NCBI RefSeq assembly: GCF_001183865.1
Contig: NZ_CP012020.1
Location: 1,178,001 to 1,242,000, forward strand
Direction: 5' to 3'
Length of the DNA stretch: 64,000 nt
DNA from: Methylophilus sp. TWE2
Lineage (GTDB): Bacteria > Pseudomonadota > Gammaproteobacteria > Burkholderiales > Methylophilaceae
Below are positions 55,300-63,943 of the stretch, one piece after another. Positions within the stretch are counted from its first letter, which is position 1. Each line of letters starts with the position of its first letter. A program made the position numbers and the translations under genes. The notes below the pieces were generated by a model. It did not search any database. It saw only the letters and a list, made by a program, of their open reading frames with translations, and was not told where the DNA came from.

Positions 55300-56838
55300 A
55301 TGCAATCATTCAACTTGAAACGTACAGCCATGGCCGCCATGCTGCTGAGCGCACAATTACTTTCTAATACGGCATTGGCTGAAGATGCACAGTTCTGGCT
55401 GAATGATGGTGCAGCCAGCCTTAATGACAGTAAAAAACTGGTACCCAATGCTCGCAAAGCCAAAAACGTCATTCTGTTTGTGGGTGACGGCATGGGGATT
55501 TCTACCGTGACTGGCGCACGCATTTTTGAAGGTCAGCTGAAAGGCATGGACGGTGAACGTAACAAGCTGTCTTTTGAACAGTTCCCATATGTTGCGCTGT
55601 CCAAAACTTACTCCACCAACCAGCAGACTGCCGACTCTGCACCCACCATGACAGCAATCATTTCTGGTGTGAAAACCAATGACGGTATCATTTCCCTGAA
55701 CCAGTCTGTAGCACGCAATGAGCCAAGCCAAAGCATATTGAATGCCAACAAAGTGACTACTTTGCTGGAGCAAGCTGAGCAGGCCGGAAAATTGACCGGT
55801 GTGGTTTCTACGGCCCGTGTGACTCACGCTACGCCAGCCGCGACTTACGCTCATATCTCCAACCGCGACTGGGAGGCCAACACTAACCTGTCACCCGCAG
55901 CCGTGAGCGGTGGTGTGAAGGATATTGCCGCGCAACTGATTGATAACTTCGGTGCCGGTAAAATTGGTGACGGTGTTGACGTCGTATTTGGTGGTGGCCG
56001 TAGCTATTTCCTGCCTAATACGATGACTGATATTGAAGGCACCAAAGGCCGTCGTACCGATGGCCGCAACCTGGCACAAGAGTATGTGACCAAGTTTGGT
56101 GGTGTGTATGTAGAAAATCAGGCGGGTTTTGATGCTATCAATCCGGCCACGGCCACCAAGGTGCTGGGCTTGTTTAACCCCTCTCATATGGAATATGAGC
56201 AAGATCGTCCGAATGATATCGCTGGCGAGCCATCACTGGCCGAGATGACCGGTAAGGCGATTGATATTCTTAAGAAAAACAATAAAGGTTTCTTCCTGAT
56301 GGTAGAAGGTGGCCGTATTGACCACGCCTCCCATGCAGGTAACGCTTACCGCACTTTCAAGGATACCGTGGCATTGTCTGATGCTGTGCGTGAAGCCGTG
56401 TCTAAAGTCAACCTGAACGATACCCTGATTATTGTGACGGCTGACCACAGTCATACACTTACCATTGGCGGTTATCCAAAACGCGGCAACCCTATCCTGG
56501 GTAAAGTGGTTGAGCCAGGCAAAACCACGCCAACGCTGGCTGCAGACGGCAAACCATACACCACTGTGAGCTTTGCTAACGGCCCAGGCTATCACATTAA
56601 CTCCCCAGGCGATGCGGTTTACAATGAGTCTATCGCCGCTGGCCGTGTGGTGGATATGTCTGGTGTAGATACCGAAGATCCTGATTTCCACCAGGAAGCA
56701 CTGGTACCACTGAGTTCTGAAACCCACGCCGGTGAAGAAGTAGCGATTTACGCGATTGGCCCTAAATCTTACCTGGTACACGGTGTACAAGAGCAGAGCT
56801 ATATCTACCAAGTCATGAAAGATGCTTTTGGCTTCTAA
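55300..56838 (+). CDS. phoA: Alkaline phosphatase
   Basis: Periplasmic or secreted phosphomonoesterase, 512 residues. A signal peptide (MQSFNLKRTAMAAMLLSAQLLSNTALA, about 1-27) is followed by the core: VGDGMGISTVTGARI with the metal-binding Asp, the nucleophile Ser in QTADSAPTMTA, EGGRIDHASHAGNAYRTF and VTADHSHT. These carry the two-zinc and Mg ligands of the PhoA family. It lies 34 bases after the PEP-CTERM remnant, so they may share a transcript. Expression under phosphate limitation is expected, but no clear Pho box was seen upstream. Confidence 0.96.
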   Translation: MQSFNLKRTAMAAMLLSAQLLSNTALAEDAQFWLNDGAASLNDSKKLVPNARKAKNVILFVGDGMGISTVTGARIFEGQLKGMDGERNKLSFEQFPYVALSKTYSTNQQTADSAPTMTAIISGVKTNDGIISLNQSVARNEPSQSILNANKVTTLLEQAEQAGKLTGVVSTARVTHATPAATYAHISNRDWEANTNLSPAAVSGGVKDIAAQLIDNFGAGKIGDGVDVVFGGGRSYFLPNTMTDIEGTKGRRTDGRNLAQEYVTKFGGVYVENQAGFDAINPATATKVLGLFNPSHMEYEQDRPNDIAGEPSLAEMTGKAIDILKKNNKGFFLMVEGGRIDHASHAGNAYRTFKDTVALSDAVREAVSKVNLNDTLIIVTADHSHTLTIGGYPKRGNPILGKVVEPGKTTPTLAADGKPYTTVSFANGPGYHINSPGDAVYNESIAAGRVVDMSGVDTEDPDFHQEALVPLSSETHAGEEVAIYAIGPKSYLVHGVQEQSYIYQVMKDAFGF

Positions 56839-56906
56839 GGCAGACGCGGTTAAATAGTCAGTGATAGTCAAGCAGCCCTGATCCCTTTGAGACGGAATGG
56901 AAGCAG

Positions 56907-57677
56907 ATGATGTTTAAAAAAGTAGCCGGATGCCTGGTAATGATGTCAGTGAGCGTTGGTGCACTGGCCGATGAGGTGGTGAATGCGCGTTATGAGACTG
57001 TACAGTGCGCGCAACCATGCAAACCGGAAGAGGCCAAGCATCTGCAATGGTGGCTGATGCGCGAAGGCAACCAGGTGGAAATACGCAATCTCTACCAGAA
57101 TGGCGAACCAGCGCATCACAGCAGCTTGTGGCTTAAAAAACCAGCCGGACAAATGAATTATATCTATTTGATGCACGATGAACGACGTGCCATTGACTAC
57201 GCCGATGTGGATTTGAAACTGTTGTCTATCAAAACAGATGAGCAGTTCTGGCAACTAAAATCGCAACTGGTGACTGATAGCGAATTGGCCAGTCTGAAAA
57301 AAATGGCAGAGACAGAAACGCAATACGGTTATTCGGTGGAAAAATATACCGGTACGCTAGGAAATGGTATCCAGAGCGAAGTATGGTGGATCCCGGCCTT
57401 AAAATTGCCCTATAAGGTGAGCTATATTTACTCGCAACATACCGTCAGCATCCAGTTGCAATCATTACAACCCGCAGCCAAGCCAAATCAACCGGTAGAG
57501 ATTGCACCCAGCACTTCCTTAACCGCGCTCTCAAACTACCAGCACGTGGACTATGCCGACCTGGGCGATATGGAACACAACCCTTCTGAAATGCAGTGGC
57601 TGGCTAAAGCGCACGCTGCACCTGGCTTGCAGGCACATCATCATGAGTCTTCGCCTGACTATTTGCAAGGCAAGTAA
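56907..57677 (+). CDS. Secreted protein of unknown function next to phoA
   Basis: I do not recognise the family. The 256-residue protein has a signal peptide (MMFKKVAGCLVMMSVSVGALADE). The mature protein begins with a Cys pair (C34-x3-C38 in TVQCAQPC), likely disulfide-bonded in the periplasm. It has several Trp/Tyr-rich strands and ends with a His-rich tail (GLQAHHHESS). It follows phoA by about 70 bases on the same strand and may belong to the same unit. Composition fits a soluble periplasmic or outer-membrane-associated protein. Confidence 0.7.
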   Translation: MMFKKVAGCLVMMSVSVGALADEVVNARYETVQCAQPCKPEEAKHLQWWLMREGNQVEIRNLYQNGEPAHHSSLWLKKPAGQMNYIYLMHDERRAIDYADVDLKLLSIKTDEQFWQLKSQLVTDSELASLKKMAETETQYGYSVEKYTGTLGNGIQSEVWWIPALKLPYKVSYIYSQHTVSIQLQSLQPAAKPNQPVEIAPSTSLTALSNYQHVDYADLGDMEHNPSEMQWLAKAHAAPGLQAHHHESSPDYLQGK

Positions 57678-57701
57678 ACTTTAAACAGCCATGCCCATCG
57701 T

Positions 57702-57727
57702 GAGCCTCTCATTGCAGAGGCTCAATT
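57702..57727 (+). terminator. Hairpin after the phoA-linked gene, weak terminator
   Basis: GAGCCTCT-CATTGC-AGAGGCTC, a perfect 8-base stem, 25 bases past the stop; the following T-tract is short (AATTT), so strength is uncertain. Confidence 0.55.
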
Positions 57728-57761
57728 TCCTGCAACCTAATTTTCCGGTACTGTCATCGGC

Positions 57762-57767
57762 TATAAT
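57762..57767 (+). promoter_or_regulatory. Candidate -10 element for rmuC
   Basis: TATAAT ends 7 bases before the rmuC ATG, so transcription would begin at or next to the start codon. No Shine-Dalgarno sequence and no good -35 are visible. A leaderless transcript is inferred. Confidence 0.4.
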
Positions 57768-57773
57768 GCCGTC

Positions 57774-59129
57774 ATGGCACTACAAATTATTCAATTACTG
57801 TTATTGCTGCTGGTTATCGGCATACTGCTCTGGCATTCACGCAAGCAGCAGTTGGCTTCGCAGCAAGCGCTGGCGCAGCTTCTTGCGCAACAACTCGAAG
57901 AAAAACACCGCATGATGATGAGCGAGATGCATCAATCGCTTAATCAGTTGGCTGATCGTTTGCAAAACCTCAATACGGACCAGCAGGACCGCTTGCGTGC
58001 GCAGTTATCTCTGGAACTCACCGCCACGCGCGAAGCCATGCAGGCTTTGCAGGTAGCGCAACGAGACCATTTGACACAGAGCAGCGAACAATTAAGCTTA
58101 AGTTTGCGCAATGGCTTGTCAGAGCAAGGCATGTTGCAACAAAACCTGCTTAAAACCGCCTTGCAAACCACGACTCAAAGCCTGACCCAAAGTATTGAAG
58201 CCCTGACCAAAATCGTGGATACGCGCCTCGAAGAAATGAGTGGCAAGGTCTCAGAGCGCCTGGAAGCAGGGTTCAAAAAAACCAACGAAACCTTTGTTAG
58301 CGTGATGGCTAGACTGGCCACGATTGATGAAGCACAGAAAAAAATTGATGGCCTCAGCGTCAATGTGGTGAGTCTGCAAGAGCTGCTAGGCGACAAGCGT
58401 AGCCGTGGCGCGTTTGGTGAAGTACAACTGGAAGGACTCATCCGCAATGTGTTGCCCAATAGTAGCTTTGCCATGCAGCATACCTTTAGCAATGGCGCCC
58501 GCGTAGATTGTGCCTTGTTCCTGCCTGAGCCCACAGGCACGGTGGCGGTCGACAGCAAATTCCCGCTGGAAAACTATCATCGTATGACAGATAGTGGCCA
58601 GGGCGATCTGATACAGGCACAAGCGGCCAAGCTATTTAAAGCTGATGTGAAAAAGCATATTGACGATATCAGCAGTAAATACATCATTGCCAATGAAACG
58701 TCAGATGGGGCGGTGATGTTCATTCCGGCTGAAGCCGTATTTGCCGAGATTCATGCCTATCACCGGGATGTGGTCGATTACGCCATGCAGAAACGGGTGT
58801 GGATGGTCTCGCCAACTACCCTGATGGCGGTGTTAAACACCGCACGCGCCGTGCTCAAAGATGTGGAAATGCGCAAGCAGGTACATATCATTAAAGATGA
58901 ACTGGGTAAACTCAGTAAAGATTTTGACCGCTTTGATACCCGCATGAAAAAACTGGCTGATAATATCCGTCAGGCGCATGAAAATGCACAGGACGTACAT
59001 ATCAGTAGCCAGAAAATTTCCAGGCGCTTCGCCCAGATTGAAAAAGTCGAACTGGCACAAGCAGAGGGGCTGGAGACGCTGGAATTGCTCGATGAATTAG
59101 ACGAAGTCGGAAAGAACACGCCTACATGA
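57774..59129 (+). CDS. rmuC: DNA recombination protein RmuC
   Basis: RmuC-family protein (451 residues) tied to limiting inversion recombination in E. coli. An N-terminal membrane helix (about 5-22) is followed by a long coiled coil rich in Gln, Glu and Leu (about 25-190). The conserved C-terminal nuclease-like domain contains GDKRSRGAFGEVQLEGLIRNVLP, VAVDSKFPLENYHRM and VWMVSPTTLMAVL. Its stop overlaps the moaD start by four bases. The start sits beside a TATAAT with no ribosome-binding site. Confidence 0.95.
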   Translation: MALQIIQLLLLLLVIGILLWHSRKQQLASQQALAQLLAQQLEEKHRMMMSEMHQSLNQLADRLQNLNTDQQDRLRAQLSLELTATREAMQALQVAQRDHLTQSSEQLSLSLRNGLSEQGMLQQNLLKTALQTTTQSLTQSIEALTKIVDTRLEEMSGKVSERLEAGFKKTNETFVSVMARLATIDEAQKKIDGLSVNVVSLQELLGDKRSRGAFGEVQLEGLIRNVLPNSSFAMQHTFSNGARVDCALFLPEPTGTVAVDSKFPLENYHRMTDSGQGDLIQAQAAKLFKADVKKHIDDISSKYIIANETSDGAVMFIPAEAVFAEIHAYHRDVVDYAMQKRVWMVSPTTLMAVLNTARAVLKDVEMRKQVHIIKDELGKLSKDFDRFDTRMKKLADNIRQAHENAQDVHISSQKISRRFAQIEKVELAQAEGLETLELLDELDEVGKNTPT

Positions 59130-59383
59130 AAATCACCATTTTATATTTTGCCCGTATTAAAGAGGTTGTGAACTACTCCTCTGAAGAAGTGGTGCTTCCA
59201 GAGGCTGTGGAAACGATAGTCGCTCTCAAGTCCTGGTTATCTGGCCGCGGCGACACTTGGCAAAAGCTGTTTAATGGCGGTGGCGTGGTGCGTGCAGCGA
59301 TCAACCATGAACTGGTCGATGACATGGCCATGTTTGAAGAAGGCGATGAGGTGGCGTTTTTTCCACCTGTGACCGGAGGCTAA
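59126..59383 (+). CDS. moaD: Molybdopterin synthase small subunit MoaD
   Basis: Sulfur-carrier subunit (85 residues, ubiquitin-like fold) that is thiocarboxylated at its C-terminus and converts cPMP with MoaE. The essential C-terminal Gly-Gly is present (FFPPVTGG). The N-terminal ITILYFARIKEV starts the beta-grasp fold. The start overlaps rmuC by four bases (ATGA). MoaE follows after one base, the standard pair. Confidence 0.95.
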   Translation: MKITILYFARIKEVVNYSSEEVVLPEAVETIVALKSWLSGRGDTWQKLFNGGGVVRAAINHELVDDMAMFEEGDEVAFFPPVTGG

Positions 59384-59384
59384 A

Positions 59385-59861
59385 TTGGGCGAGGCGCTTT
59401 ATCTAAAGGTGTCCGTACAGCCGGAGGATTTTGATGCCGGGCATGAGTTACAGCAGCTACGGGCAAGCACACCGCAAGCCGGAGCGTTGGTCAATTTTGT
59501 TGGCCTGGTGCGTGAAATCTCTGAGAGTGGCCAGTTAAGCGAGATGGTGATTGAGCATTATCCGGGCATGACTGAAAAAGCCTTGCAGCAGATTGCCCAA
59601 CAGGCGTCACAACGCTGGCCCATCCTGGGTGTACGCATCATACATCGCGTTGGCACCCTGCCAGCGCAGTCGCAGATTGTCATGGTCGCCACCACCAGCT
59701 TGCACCGGCAGGCAGCGTTTGAAGCTTGCGCTTTTATGATGGATTATCTCAAAACCGAAGCACCGTTCTGGAAAAAGGAAATAGGGGACTTTGGTCAGCA
59801 CTGGGTAGAAGCCCGGGCGACTGATGAACAAGCAAAACAACAATGGAAACAGCCTAAATGA
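59385..59861 (+). CDS. moaE: Molybdopterin synthase catalytic subunit MoaE
   Basis: Catalytic subunit of molybdopterin synthase, 158 residues. Recognisable blocks are GALVNFVGLVREISESG (about 34-50), VIEHYPGMTEKAL (about 56-68), RIIHRVGTLPAQSQIV and the Lys-rich KTEAPFWKKE with the catalytic Lys. The TTG start at 59385 is preceded by GGAGG at 6 bases; no ATG would preserve the N-terminus. It is directly downstream of moaD and overlaps the Lon-like gene by four bases. Confidence 0.95.
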   Translation: MGEALYLKVSVQPEDFDAGHELQQLRASTPQAGALVNFVGLVREISESGQLSEMVIEHYPGMTEKALQQIAQQASQRWPILGVRIIHRVGTLPAQSQIVMVATTSLHRQAAFEACAFMMDYLKTEAPFWKKEIGDFGQHWVEARATDEQAKQQWKQPK

Positions 59862-62023
59862 TGCAAGTACTTAGCCCTGATGAAATCACCGTTTCCCATA
59901 AGCTGTCGCCTATGTCGTTCGAGTCTACCGAAGAGCTGCTGGCTGCGGCTGATTTGAGCCTCACTGACTATGGCTGGAAATTACAGCCGGAGGCGCAGAA
60001 AACCCTGATGCTGGGGCTGTCATTACAGCAGGCTGGTTGCAATGTGCTGGTGCTGGGTACGCCAGGCTCCGGTCGAGCCGGACTGACCATGGCAGCCATG
60101 AAGGCAGCGGCAGTCACTGGTATCGACAGTTCGCTCACCGACCTGGTGGCCCTGTACGATTTCAGCCAACAGTCCTGTGCCAATTACATCAAGGTGCCAG
60201 CCGGATTGGGGGCTCAATTACGCACAGTGATGGAGTCCTTTATCAAGGCGTTGATAGCCGAGATGCAACAATGGGTGGATGCCAACGGCCAGGTGAATTT
60301 TCCACAGGCGGAAACCTGGTTGGAAGAACGTGTGGATGGTTTACGCTCGCAGCTAAGCAGCGCCAAGCTGTCGCCTTTTTTTAATGTCATCAAACCCGAA
60401 GTACTGGGCTATTTGCAGGCCTGGCAACAACTGGGTAATGACAGCGAAAACGGGACGGATGGATTGGCTAACGAGGCCTTTTTATCTCGCTTCCGTGTAA
60501 ATTTGCTAGTGGATCAACGAGCCAACCTCACGACAGGCGTCAAACAGCCGGTGATAGAAGAAAAAGACCCTGGATTTGCCGCCTTGTTTGGCATGCTTGA
60601 AACAGCGGTTGGCGAAGCAGCGCAATGGCCGGAGTTCCTGCGCTTACGTGCCGGTAGTGTGCATCAGGCCGATGGCGGTATGTTGTTGCTGCACCTGCGC
60701 GACCTGATGCAGGACGAAGGGAATGGTAGTGCGCTGTTGGAAAAATTGTATCGCCTGATGCGCAACCGCGAAGTGCAGATTGAAGATTGGGCTAACCATG
60801 CCCAGCATGGGGCTGGCGGTAACCGTCACGGTGCACTTCCTGTATATGTCAAAATCATCATGATCGCCAGCCGTGAAGACTATTATGATTGCCTGGAAGC
60901 GCAGCCAGACTTTTTTGATTTCTTCCCGATCAAGGTCGAGTTTGAAGACCGTGTTGCCGCGTCTCTGGACAATTATGCCTGGATCGCGGGCTATATTGCG
61001 CGCAAGTGCCAGCAACAAGTATTGCCACACTTTAGCGGTGCCGCTGTCAATGTCATGTTGCAATTTATGCACAGGGTAGAAGAGGACCAGGGCCGTATCA
61101 GCACCCGTTTTGTCCATTTGGACCAGCTGATGCATGAGAGTGTGGCCGTCGCAGGCGATGCCCGCCTGGTGACGGATTCCCACGTCAAGCAGGCACTGTC
61201 AGCGCGTTTGTTGCGCCAGCAATTCTTTGAAACGCAGATTCGTGACTCTATCATTGATAATGAGCTACTGATTCAGGTGCATGGTCATGTGGTAGGCCAG
61301 GTGAATGGCTTGACCCATATTGAACTTGGCGATGCCAGCTTTGGCTCACCTATCCGCATTACGGCTCGCTGTTACCCCGGCCGTAGTGGCGTGATCAATA
61401 TTGACCGCGAGGTCGAGATGAGTGGCCCCAGCCATGACAAAGGCATCTATATTCTACAAAACTGGCTCAGTGCCAGTTTTTGGGCGTTGGCGCCATTGAG
61501 CCTCAATGCTTCACTGGTGTTTGAGCAGGAATACAACGGTGTGGAAGGGGATTCTGCGTCCTGTGCCGAGTTATTTGCGTTGCTTTCGGCGCTGACAGGG
61601 CTGCCGATCAAGCAGGGCATGGCTGTGACTGGCGCGCTGAATCAATTTGGTGAGGTGATGCCGATTGGTGGCGTCAACGAAAAAATTGAAGGCTACTTCC
61701 GCGTTTGCCAGGCACTTGGATTGAATGGCGAGCAGGGTGTAATTATCCCTAAACGTAACCAGCGCCATCTGATTCTGGATGAAAGTGTGGTGACAGCTGT
61801 GAATAATGGCATGTTCAAGATTATTGCCATCGACCATGTGCTGGAAGGCATTGCCCACCTGACTGACTGTGAAGCCGGGGTGCAGGAGGCGGATGGCACC
61901 TACCAGGGCGATAGTCTGATGGCGCGGGCCCAGGCGACATTGGCCAATTACCGCCTCACGCTGGAGCGTAACCAGGCACGCATGGCCCACATTCAACAAC
62001 AGCAAGATCATTTAAGCGCTTAA
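59858..62023 (+). CDS. Lon-type protease with degenerate ATPase domain
   Basis: A 721-residue serine protease of the Lon family. The C-terminal proteolytic domain has the Ser-Lys dyad: Ser566 in GDSASCAELF and Lys609 in VNEKIEGYF, 43 residues apart, as in E. coli Lon. The N-terminal ATPase resembles the AAA_32 family: its glycine loop GTPGSGRAG has Arg where a Walker Lys would be and Ala instead of Ser/Thr. It carries a QADGGMLLLHLRDLM-type Walker B analogue. A YcbZ/LonB-like soluble protease is likely; energy use is doubtful. Confidence 0.88.
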   Translation: MMQVLSPDEITVSHKLSPMSFESTEELLAAADLSLTDYGWKLQPEAQKTLMLGLSLQQAGCNVLVLGTPGSGRAGLTMAAMKAAAVTGIDSSLTDLVALYDFSQQSCANYIKVPAGLGAQLRTVMESFIKALIAEMQQWVDANGQVNFPQAETWLEERVDGLRSQLSSAKLSPFFNVIKPEVLGYLQAWQQLGNDSENGTDGLANEAFLSRFRVNLLVDQRANLTTGVKQPVIEEKDPGFAALFGMLETAVGEAAQWPEFLRLRAGSVHQADGGMLLLHLRDLMQDEGNGSALLEKLYRLMRNREVQIEDWANHAQHGAGGNRHGALPVYVKIIMIASREDYYDCLEAQPDFFDFFPIKVEFEDRVAASLDNYAWIAGYIARKCQQQVLPHFSGAAVNVMLQFMHRVEEDQGRISTRFVHLDQLMHESVAVAGDARLVTDSHVKQALSARLLRQQFFETQIRDSIIDNELLIQVHGHVVGQVNGLTHIELGDASFGSPIRITARCYPGRSGVINIDREVEMSGPSHDKGIYILQNWLSASFWALAPLSLNASLVFEQEYNGVEGDSASCAELFALLSALTGLPIKQGMAVTGALNQFGEVMPIGGVNEKIEGYFRVCQALGLNGEQGVIIPKRNQRHLILDESVVTAVNNGMFKIIAIDHVLEGIAHLTDCEAGVQEADGTYQGDSLMARAQATLANYRLTLERNQARMAHIQQQQDHLSA

Positions 62024-62027
62024 GTCT

Positions 62028-62453
62028 ATGCCACGTACCCATCATCGCAAGCAGGAGGCACCCCCAGAAAAGGATGACGGTTGTCGCCTGGATAAATGGT
62101 TGTGGGCGGCGCGTTTTTTCAAAACCCGTAGCCTGGCTGCCGAAGCCGTAGATGGCGGTAAAGTGCGCATTGATGGTGATCGGGCCAAGAATGCGCGCGA
62201 AATGAAGCAAGGCATGCGCGTCAGCATTAAAAACAAGGATATGCAGATTGAGGTTGAAGTACTGGCCTTGAGTAATGTAAGGCGCGGTGCGCCCGAAGCA
62301 GCGTTGCTTTACCGGGAAACGGAAGAGAGCTTGCGTGTTCGCCAGCAAGCCAAAGAGAGTGGGGCCGAGCATTTTGCCGAACGTGACCGTGGCATGGGGC
62401 GTCCGACCAAGCGCCAGATGCGCGAAATTCAGCGCTTTACCGGGCGCGGTTAG
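62028..62453 (+). CDS. hslR: S4-domain RNA-binding heat shock protein 15 (HslR)
   Basis: Small RNA-binding protein of 141 residues that rescues stalled 50S subunits with peptidyl-tRNA in E. coli. The S4 domain begins at about residue 18 (CRLDKWLWAARFFKTRSLAAEAVDGGKVRIDG split over two blocks) and includes the conserved KTRSLA loop. The C-terminal part is Arg/Lys/Glu-rich and ends in RPTKRQMREIQRFTG. It starts four bases after the Lon-like gene, so co-transcription is likely. Confidence 0.93.
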   Translation: MPRTHHRKQEAPPEKDDGCRLDKWLWAARFFKTRSLAAEAVDGGKVRIDGDRAKNAREMKQGMRVSIKNKDMQIEVEVLALSNVRRGAPEAALLYRETEESLRVRQQAKESGAEHFAERDRGMGRPTKRQMREIQRFTGRG

Positions 62454-62461
62454 TTCATCAG

Positions 62462-63241
62462 CTAGCTGGGGCGACGTGCGCCAGTCACCATGCCGGTTTT
62501 AGCCACGGCTTGTGCGCGGCAGGACACATCCAGTTTCTGGAATATGCGTTTGAGGTGATTTTTCACCGTATTGGCGCTGATATCCAGAATCATGCCGATT
62601 TCAAGATTGGTTTTGCCGCTACGTACCCAATGCAGAATCTCCTGCTCGCGGTCGGATAATCCCCCTTGTGTCATGCTGTCGAGCAAGTCTTCATCCTTGA
62701 CGATTGGGGTCAGATGACCCACGCGGCGGATGGCGGCATCCACATGTGGCATGATCATGCCCAGCATTTGGTCTGGCACGTAAAATTCCTTGGTGCGATC
62801 AAAAAAGACATAAATGCAATCGGCCTTGCCACGTGTATCACGCACACCATACACCAGCAGTGAATGCATTTTGATCAGTTGCTGCGTAAACGGGTTAGGA
62901 GATTGGGCATGAATGCCACTAGCGTCAAAGCGGTTCACTACATACCATTTGTCGTCATTTTCTACCCAGCGTTTATAGAGATTACACATCAGGTAATTGA
63001 CGATGGCAGAGTCTTCGAGCAGTCGTTGCGTGGTCAGTTCCGGCAAGGAGGAAGAAACATCAAAATGCAGGTCGCCGTTGCTAAAGTCTCCCCATGCTGC
63101 CAATAACACATCGTGCCGCATCAGCGGATGAATGTCTTGTTTTAGCCAGTTAAAAAATTCGATATGGCGTTTGATCGCATATGAATTCTGGATGGCCTGC
63201 AGGATACCTTCCCAATGGGTTTGTTTTTTTTGTGCCAACAT
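62462..63241 (-). CDS. EpsA-like LuxR-family transcriptional regulator
   Basis: A 259-residue regulator. The C-terminal LuxR helix-turn-helix is clear: LSDREQEILHWVRSGKTNLEIG and DISANTVKNHLKRIFQKLDV (about 195-240). The N-terminal 190 residues have no acyl-homoserine-lactone-binding signature. They resemble EpsA, the regulator associated with exopolysaccharide and PEP-CTERM/exosortase loci in methylotrophic betaproteobacteria, which is recognised by family knowledge, not proof. It runs convergent with hslR (stop 9 bases away). Confidence 0.82.
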   Translation of the reverse strand: MLAQKKQTHWEGILQAIQNSYAIKRHIEFFNWLKQDIHPLMRHDVLLAAWGDFSNGDLHFDVSSSLPELTTQRLLEDSAIVNYLMCNLYKRWVENDDKWYVVNRFDASGIHAQSPNPFTQQLIKMHSLLVYGVRDTRGKADCIYVFFDRTKEFYVPDQMLGMIMPHVDAAIRRVGHLTPIVKDEDLLDSMTQGGLSDREQEILHWVRSGKTNLEIGMILDISANTVKNHLKRIFQKLDVSCRAQAVAKTGMVTGARRPS

Positions 63242-63472
63242 GGAGTCACCTCAATTGATGCTACGCAGGGCGCAGCTTGCCCTTGTCTGTTCATGGTCTA
63301 AGGGTTTTTACGACGTAAATTGGTACTTCTTTAATTGAAATGTGTTAAGAAAAGAAATTGATGTAACTCAAACATTGAACAATCAGGCATTTTTCCTTTC
63401 CAAAATAAATCGTGCATTGGATAAAATAATGTTTGCTTCACTGGGTTTGAGCATTTTTACTATTAGGTAATC

Positions 63473-63808
63473 ATGGGTATATTGAATAAACTTCCAGGCG
63501 GCGTCCGCTACCCTAGCCATAAAGAGTGGCAGTTGCTGAAAAAGCTGCCTAAATGGTGGCTAGTGGGGACAGTACTGTTCGCAGCGCCCATTGTGCATGC
63601 CTGGTGGCAAGACGGTGATTTGCTGACGCATGATATTGAGCGCACCTCCATGTTTCTGGGCCTGCTGTTTACCTTCTGGTTTTTTATAGGTGCCATGATG
63701 ATAGGCCTCATAGTGATTATTATCATGAAAGGGCCGGGCTATGTGTCTGACCCTTATTACCTGCCCAAGGAAGATAAAAGCCTGGAGAATCCGCCCAAGC
63801 AGGAATAA
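63473..63808 (+). CDS. Small two-helix membrane protein of unknown function
   Basis: A 111-residue protein that I do not recognise. A short basic N-terminus leads to one helix at about 29-45 (WWLVGTVLFAAPIVHAW). A second helix lies at about 60-85 (MFLGLLFTFWFFIGAMMIGLIVIIIM), followed by a soluble Pro/Lys/Asp/Glu-rich tail. It lies after an AT-rich gap and before the rpsF promoter, with no operon partner visible. Confidence 0.6.
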   Translation: MGILNKLPGGVRYPSHKEWQLLKKLPKWWLVGTVLFAAPIVHAWWQDGDLLTHDIERTSMFLGLLFTFWFFIGAMMIGLIVIIIMKGPGYVSDPYYLPKEDKSLENPPKQE

Positions 63809-63812
63809 GTGC

Positions 63813-63842
63813 TTGATTACAACATGAAAATCAGTTTATAAT
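63813..63842 (+). promoter_or_regulatory. Sigma-70-type promoter of rpsF
   Basis: TTGATT (63813-63818), 18 bases, TATAAT (63837-63842). It leaves a leader of roughly 95 bases before rpsF, with two small hairpins (around CCACACTTTGTTCGTGG and GTGGCTTAATCCAC). Confidence 0.65.
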
Positions 63843-63943
63843 CGCTGGCTTTTCAACCTTGCCACACTTTGTTCGTGGCTGTTTGAGTGTTTATGCACTT
63901 GGGTAGCTAGTTCTGAAGGTGGCTTAATCCACAAGGAAATCTC

